Shown here piece after piece: positions 59,201 to 64,000 of a stretch of 64,000 nt of DNA (position 1 is its first letter; each line of letters starts with the position of its first letter). This DNA comes from Ascaris suum (Eukaryota > Nematoda > Chromadorea > Rhabditida > Ascarididae). The notes below the pieces were generated by a model. It was not told the origin of the DNA, did no database searches, and was given only the letters and a program-made list of their open reading frames with translations. The stretch is taken from NCBI GenBank assembly GCA_013433145.1, contig CM024168.1, forward strand, positions 4,782,184 to 4,846,183, written 5' to 3'. The position numbers and the translations under genes were made by a program.

Positions 59201-62200
59201 AATAGCGCCCACAACAAAGTATATCTGTAGCATTTCGCAAGTTTTTCATTTTCCAGTTTTATTAAAAGCACACCATCACTCGTGTTTCACACCTGAAGCC
59301 ATATCAGCTCTTTCTACCTTGCGCAATTTTTAAAAAGCATGTGCCTCTGCTCCTGCTTTGCTTCAAAAATACATGAACAAGTCGAGGAACGTGTCAGAGT
59401 GGTTGGCACGACGAAAACCCTTAAATCCCACCCACCTGGCCAATCAACACGTTTTGAAATGCATAAAACACCATTTTTATGCTCTTTGACAAAGGCAAAT
59501 TCACATTAATGAAGCTTATCGTTGTCGAGCTGTGCACACGCTTGAATGTTATGCGTATGTGCATATAAATAATCGGCGTAAAATTGAGTTTAAACCGATT
59601 CGAAACAATTTTTTGACACACTTAAATGTCTGCAGCTCTTTTCGAAATTGATAAACGATCAACATGACAGATGTCACTGAAAATACATTCAAACTATACA
59701 GAGTACTCAAGTCACCATTTCCCATAATTCTCGCTTCTGAACTTCCTGAGTTGAACAGACAGACATACCCATGCATTTGCATAGACGCTGAAATTGTTTT
59801 AATAAATCTTGTGGATGCAAAACTTCAAAGCGCTTAGAAAAGGTGGTCATTATTCGTATCGTCGATGCATTCGTGTGCAGTCAATGGGAGAATCTGAAAA
59901 TGCGCTCTTTCTAGCAGTCATCCAATCTAGATAAGAACACTATGCAGTACTCTTGATTGATGGCAAATTTAGAACTTAATAACGACAGACTATGACAGAT
60001 GTTTAGTTTTGAATGAAGAATACGTTCAAAGATTGTCGCTTGATAATTGCCTTATGCTAGTTGAGGTCTTCATCAAGTGTAAATTGAAGAAAGACGATGA
60101 ATTTACTATGTTCAACTCTCATCTAAACACTGCCGAATATTTTCGCTTAATTCATCCAGCTAGCATTCCTATAAATCACGATAAGTATTTCTGTGAACAA
60201 CAGCAACTTAGAGGAAAATCATACTCACTGGATGAGCATACCAGAATGGTTGGCAGGATGTATACATTTGCATCGCCACTCATCTAACCAATCATCCATA
60301 AAAAATCGTTTTTATGCTCTTTTCCTCATTCGTACTCACAAATATAAGCGTTGTGGTTCTGATATATGTTTGTGTCTGCGATAACGATCGGTGTCAAATG
60401 AAGATTCTGCCGATTTGAGACATGGAACAAAAGTAACAACTTTTTTGAGGTTATTGTATAAAGGATTAATTCTGACGAAATGCAACATCTGAAATTAAGC
60501 CTTCTCTATAGCCCTTCTTTCAAATACTTGGCTCCTATACAACTCTAGCTTCTTAAGTCCCATCTCTTATCTCCTACGTGAAGTCAAGTTATACTAACAT
60601 TGTTATTAAAAGAGTTGTTTACACAAACTGAAGTGCTATTAAAAAAGGGGTCTTCTATGCACATAGCTGCAGGATTGCTGGTTTTCTTCCCTCACCTCAT
60701 TTCACCTTAAAATTTCGATTTCCATGAAAAAAATTCTTTTCATTTTTTGTAAGTGATCTAAGCTGTATTTAGCACTCAATGCAACTGCTTTTGAATGAGG
60801 ATATATTCTACTGCGCAATAAACAGCTCAATGGCTAATATGGCCGTGAAAAAAAAACTAATGAAATGTGCAAACGATATTGGCATCGTGCATGGTCGTTA
60901 TCGCAAAAAGCCAAAAAAAATTAGCTGAAACTTGAGAACGTAAAAAATGCACCGGAGATGTGATGTTGGTTGTTGGAAATGCATTGTTCTGTGCACTTGT
61001 CTGGATTCACTTCAAGAAGTTATTCTGGATTCGTGACCCATATGGTTCTGCTAGCCAACGACACTTTTTACAATTATTGTTCCTTAGGCGTTGTTATTAA
61101 AAGGCGTGTAATATGTGTACGATAAGAAAATAGCGAATGATCTACTTTCCATAGGAAAGCACAGAGCTTCTTTCTGCCGTGTGAAAATGATTATTTCAGA
61201 GTTTAAGCGCATAGACGGCTTATGGGAATGTAGTCACATCCATAGGTTTTTGTAATTTTTAACTTTTTTACTGCCGTCATTCTGGAAAATTACCTCGCAA
61301 GTTGATCCATTATTTGAATGAAACTTTCGAAAGTTTTGAAGTAAGCAGTTTTGTTAAAACTAAATCGAGGGATTATGAAGCAGTCAGCGAGCAGAAATAA
61401 GTCAGTAGCTGTAATCAGCTTGTTTTTATTGACCGCCTCATGGGTTCGGTCCTGAAGTTTTGCATCACTTAATGGATGCAACTTCTACTCGCCAATATCT
61501 CCTAATGTCTGTTCATTTCAGGTTTATATTCGCCATCTTCTGCGATGAGTTTGCTTGTCGTTGTCATTCTTCTTCTTCAAGATCGCACTAAATACGGTTA
61601 GCCGTTTTGCTACTTAAGGAAATATTTATACTGTAACATTTACATATCGAAAATGTTCTATCCCGAAGTGAAAGTGAATTCTTGAAGGTACTGTAAATTT
61701 TATGGATGAATTCATTTCAGTTCACCTCATTCGAGCTCATTAAGGTGGTACTAAATTTTTGAGCAAAATCTTTTTTGTTATTCAATATAAATCATGATAA
61801 TGCAGTTGGGAAAGTTTGCCTGGAAACTGACATGGTATTCTTTAGCTGCTCTGTCCATTGCATTAGATAGACCCGCCGATTTGCCAACAACTGATGCAAT
61901 GTGCCAAACACTACGCCCATATATTAAATGTTCCGAACGCTGGTGCAAATAACCTACAAAGAAACCGAGTTGTTTTTTTTTTTGCGACTCAACCGGTGCG
62001 AAATAAGAAGCCGATCGGTGTAACATATATCAAATCTTTTCACCTTTAAATGTCCGTAATTCCCTTAGGAATAATGGTCAACATGAATAATGGTACACCG
62101 AATCACCTTTGTATGTGTGTGCATCATATGCACTAAGTTTTATGACTCTAGCTTCAATGCATGTCCAGCTATAACTTTCTCATAAGCAAAGAGATAGGAA

Positions 62201-64000
62201 AACAAATACGTAGACAAATATATCATGATACCATAATGCTGGTTTGCAGATTTACTTCGTTGTACATTCGGCAAACGAGTCATTAACCTAAAACAGAATT
62301 TTTAGTTGAAGAATATGCAATTAGTCCCTCGGATGGACAACTGCTTATGGGAAACTGTTTCATTTTTTGGGCGTTATTGTAATCAGCTGATTCAAAGAGT
62401 GACTTTGCAAAAAGCATCTAGTCACCTTGCTATTGTTTATCAAAATGTGTTTTAGGATCCTTCATTTGTTTCATACAAATGTGAGGCACTCTATCTTGGA
62501 AAATTGTTTCGAATGATTCAAATCACAGCGAAATACTCAGACAAGTTTGGTGCCTAGAGTCTCCTTAAGTCATGGAATGATGCACTGAATGTGATCCATC
62601 AGAACCGACGATTGGAATTTTCTCTTTCTTTGATGTGTAGTGAGGATTTTTACCGCAATGCTCTTATCAAGCGAAAATATTGACACGCCGCATTGTTCCA
62701 TATCGAATAACAAAACAGGTGTAGGAATTGGCTGTCACGAAAGTTATGTATATTAGACTACGAAAACGCCTCCTATCCAATTGTCACTAAGGAAGCGCAT
62801 CACCTCGGTGTGCTAAGAATTGTTTTAATTTTTTTGCAATTTTGCCAGTATTGCGAATAGGGAGGGAAGGAGGGGCAATCAGGGCTTTAGTAAATATAAG
62901 CAGCCAAATATGGATATTGTTGAATCGAGAATAAATTTTTTCCGGCAAGAATAATTTGCAACGACAGTTCGTCTTTATGCACTGTGAAAAAGGCTGTAGA
63001 GTAAGCCAAATATGTGAACTCTCCATATTTCGATCACTTGCTCCGTAGATATCCATAAAATCCAACGTTTGCGCAGCGATCACATTTAAATGTTTACGCT
63101 ACTACATTCTCATAATAATGTTCCTTATGGTGAAAATGTCTTCTAGGCTGGTGATAGAGCACAGATTCCTCATTAAGTGAGATTGAGGAAAATTTTGGAG
63201 TATTTTCGTTGTTGAAGAGATTTTAAAGTGAATTGGATTTTGCGGTATAGCGACGAAGTTTGGAAAGGACCAATATACCTACTGTGAATAAAAATTTGCA
63301 AATCAGTGTAATACTTTCATATCAATTCGTTTCTCTGTGTCGGCATCGAGAGGCGCCCCAAGACTCATTCACAGTATGCATGCAGTCTTTAGGTTCTGGT
63401 GTTCTGTAATTCAGCAAACGCCAAAACCGGTTCTTCAGCCTTTCAGCTATCCTCAGGTCAGCGGAACCAAAGACGGATGCGGGAAAGGAGAACATATCTG
63501 ATATTAAAAATGCGCCCAGTCATAGAGTTAGCTTCAACATCCCTCCCTGGAACATTTAAGTCCACTCATCACTGGCCTTGGCTTGCCCCGTAATGTTCAT
63601 ACAACCAGATATACTAATTTATGGGCGTGGTTAAATTCGTTTGCAAGTGAAACGACCATTGACTAAACAGAGTGGGCAGAATAGACAGCGCTGATGAGAG
63701 AAAACGTGAAAGAGAAAACGACGAAAGAATAAAAGGGAAAACGTCAGCGTAACATTGAATGACAAGAATTTCTAACTGAATTGTTCAGGATGCGTCTCGC
63801 AGCTTGACGTCACTAACATTTAACGTTTTCCTCAACTGACCATCATTCTATCGGTCACTTCTCACTTTTTCTGCCTCAGGAGGATTGTCTTTACTTATGT
63901 TTCTCGTATTCAAGAATGTCTCTGTCATTTATTCAAAACATATTTTCACATTACATGATAGATAAAAATTCCATCTCTTTCAAGTGATTGACGAACATTT
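53300..64000. other. No gene recognised downstream of the receptor gene
   Basis: About 10.7 kb without a supported exon. GC-richer islands at 56.1-56.3 kb and 57.7-58.9 kb carry overlapping frames on both strands; 58571-58795 and a second plus frame from about 58690 to 58874 are the most protein-like. No domain recognised. Confidence 0.4.

Noticed and set aside
1..64000. CRISPR arrays, prokaryotic operons, rRNA operons
   Set aside because: No regular direct repeats with spacers and no bacterial gene organisation; the sequence is eukaryotic nuclear DNA.

Overview
The window looks like nuclear DNA of a nematode. It is AT-rich and gene-poor, with many simple-sequence tracts. The one gene I can read completely has 12 introns, and 9 of their 12 acceptors end in the nematode-type TTTCAG. 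The product of that gene is an alpha subunit of the levamisole-type (UNC-38/UNC-63/UNC-29) muscle nicotinic acetylcholine receptor family. Intron sizes (0.3-2 kb) would suit a larger-genome parasitic nematode such as an ascaridoid; that placement is inference only. No prokaryotic operons, rRNA, convincing tRNA or CRISPR array was seen.

Layout. 1-1.6 kb: weak but phase-consistent evidence for exons of a minus-strand gene running off the left edge. 1.6-15.2 kb: no recognisable gene, several microsatellites and poly-C/poly-GA tracts. 15.2-16.0 kb and 33.7-34.5 kb: two diverged direct copies of an unnamed ~0.8 kb repeat that begins with a TATA-like box. 18-20.3 kb: a GC-richer stretch with overlapping open frames, possibly hiding exons. 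28.9-30.6 kb: a decayed 5' part of a BEL/Pao-type LTR retrotransposon (candidate LTR, primer-binding site, broken gag with zinc knuckles). 35.9-36.2 kb: a GC-richer patch open on both strands, unidentified. 38.4-38.6 kb: a possible terminal exon of an unknown plus-strand gene, followed by AATAAA about 200 bp before the receptor start codon. 38.84-52.47 kb: the complete receptor gene, 13 coding exons, 493 residues. 52.5-64 kb: its possible 3' UTR signal and otherwise no gene I can support.

The receptor gene is the only element whose function is secure. It encodes signal peptide, ligand-binding domain with Cys-loop and the YxCC pair of an alpha subunit, four membrane segments and a short cytoplasmic loop; every exon junction keeps frame. 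All other coding calls are low confidence because hand reading cannot separate short exons from chance open frames in AT-rich DNA.
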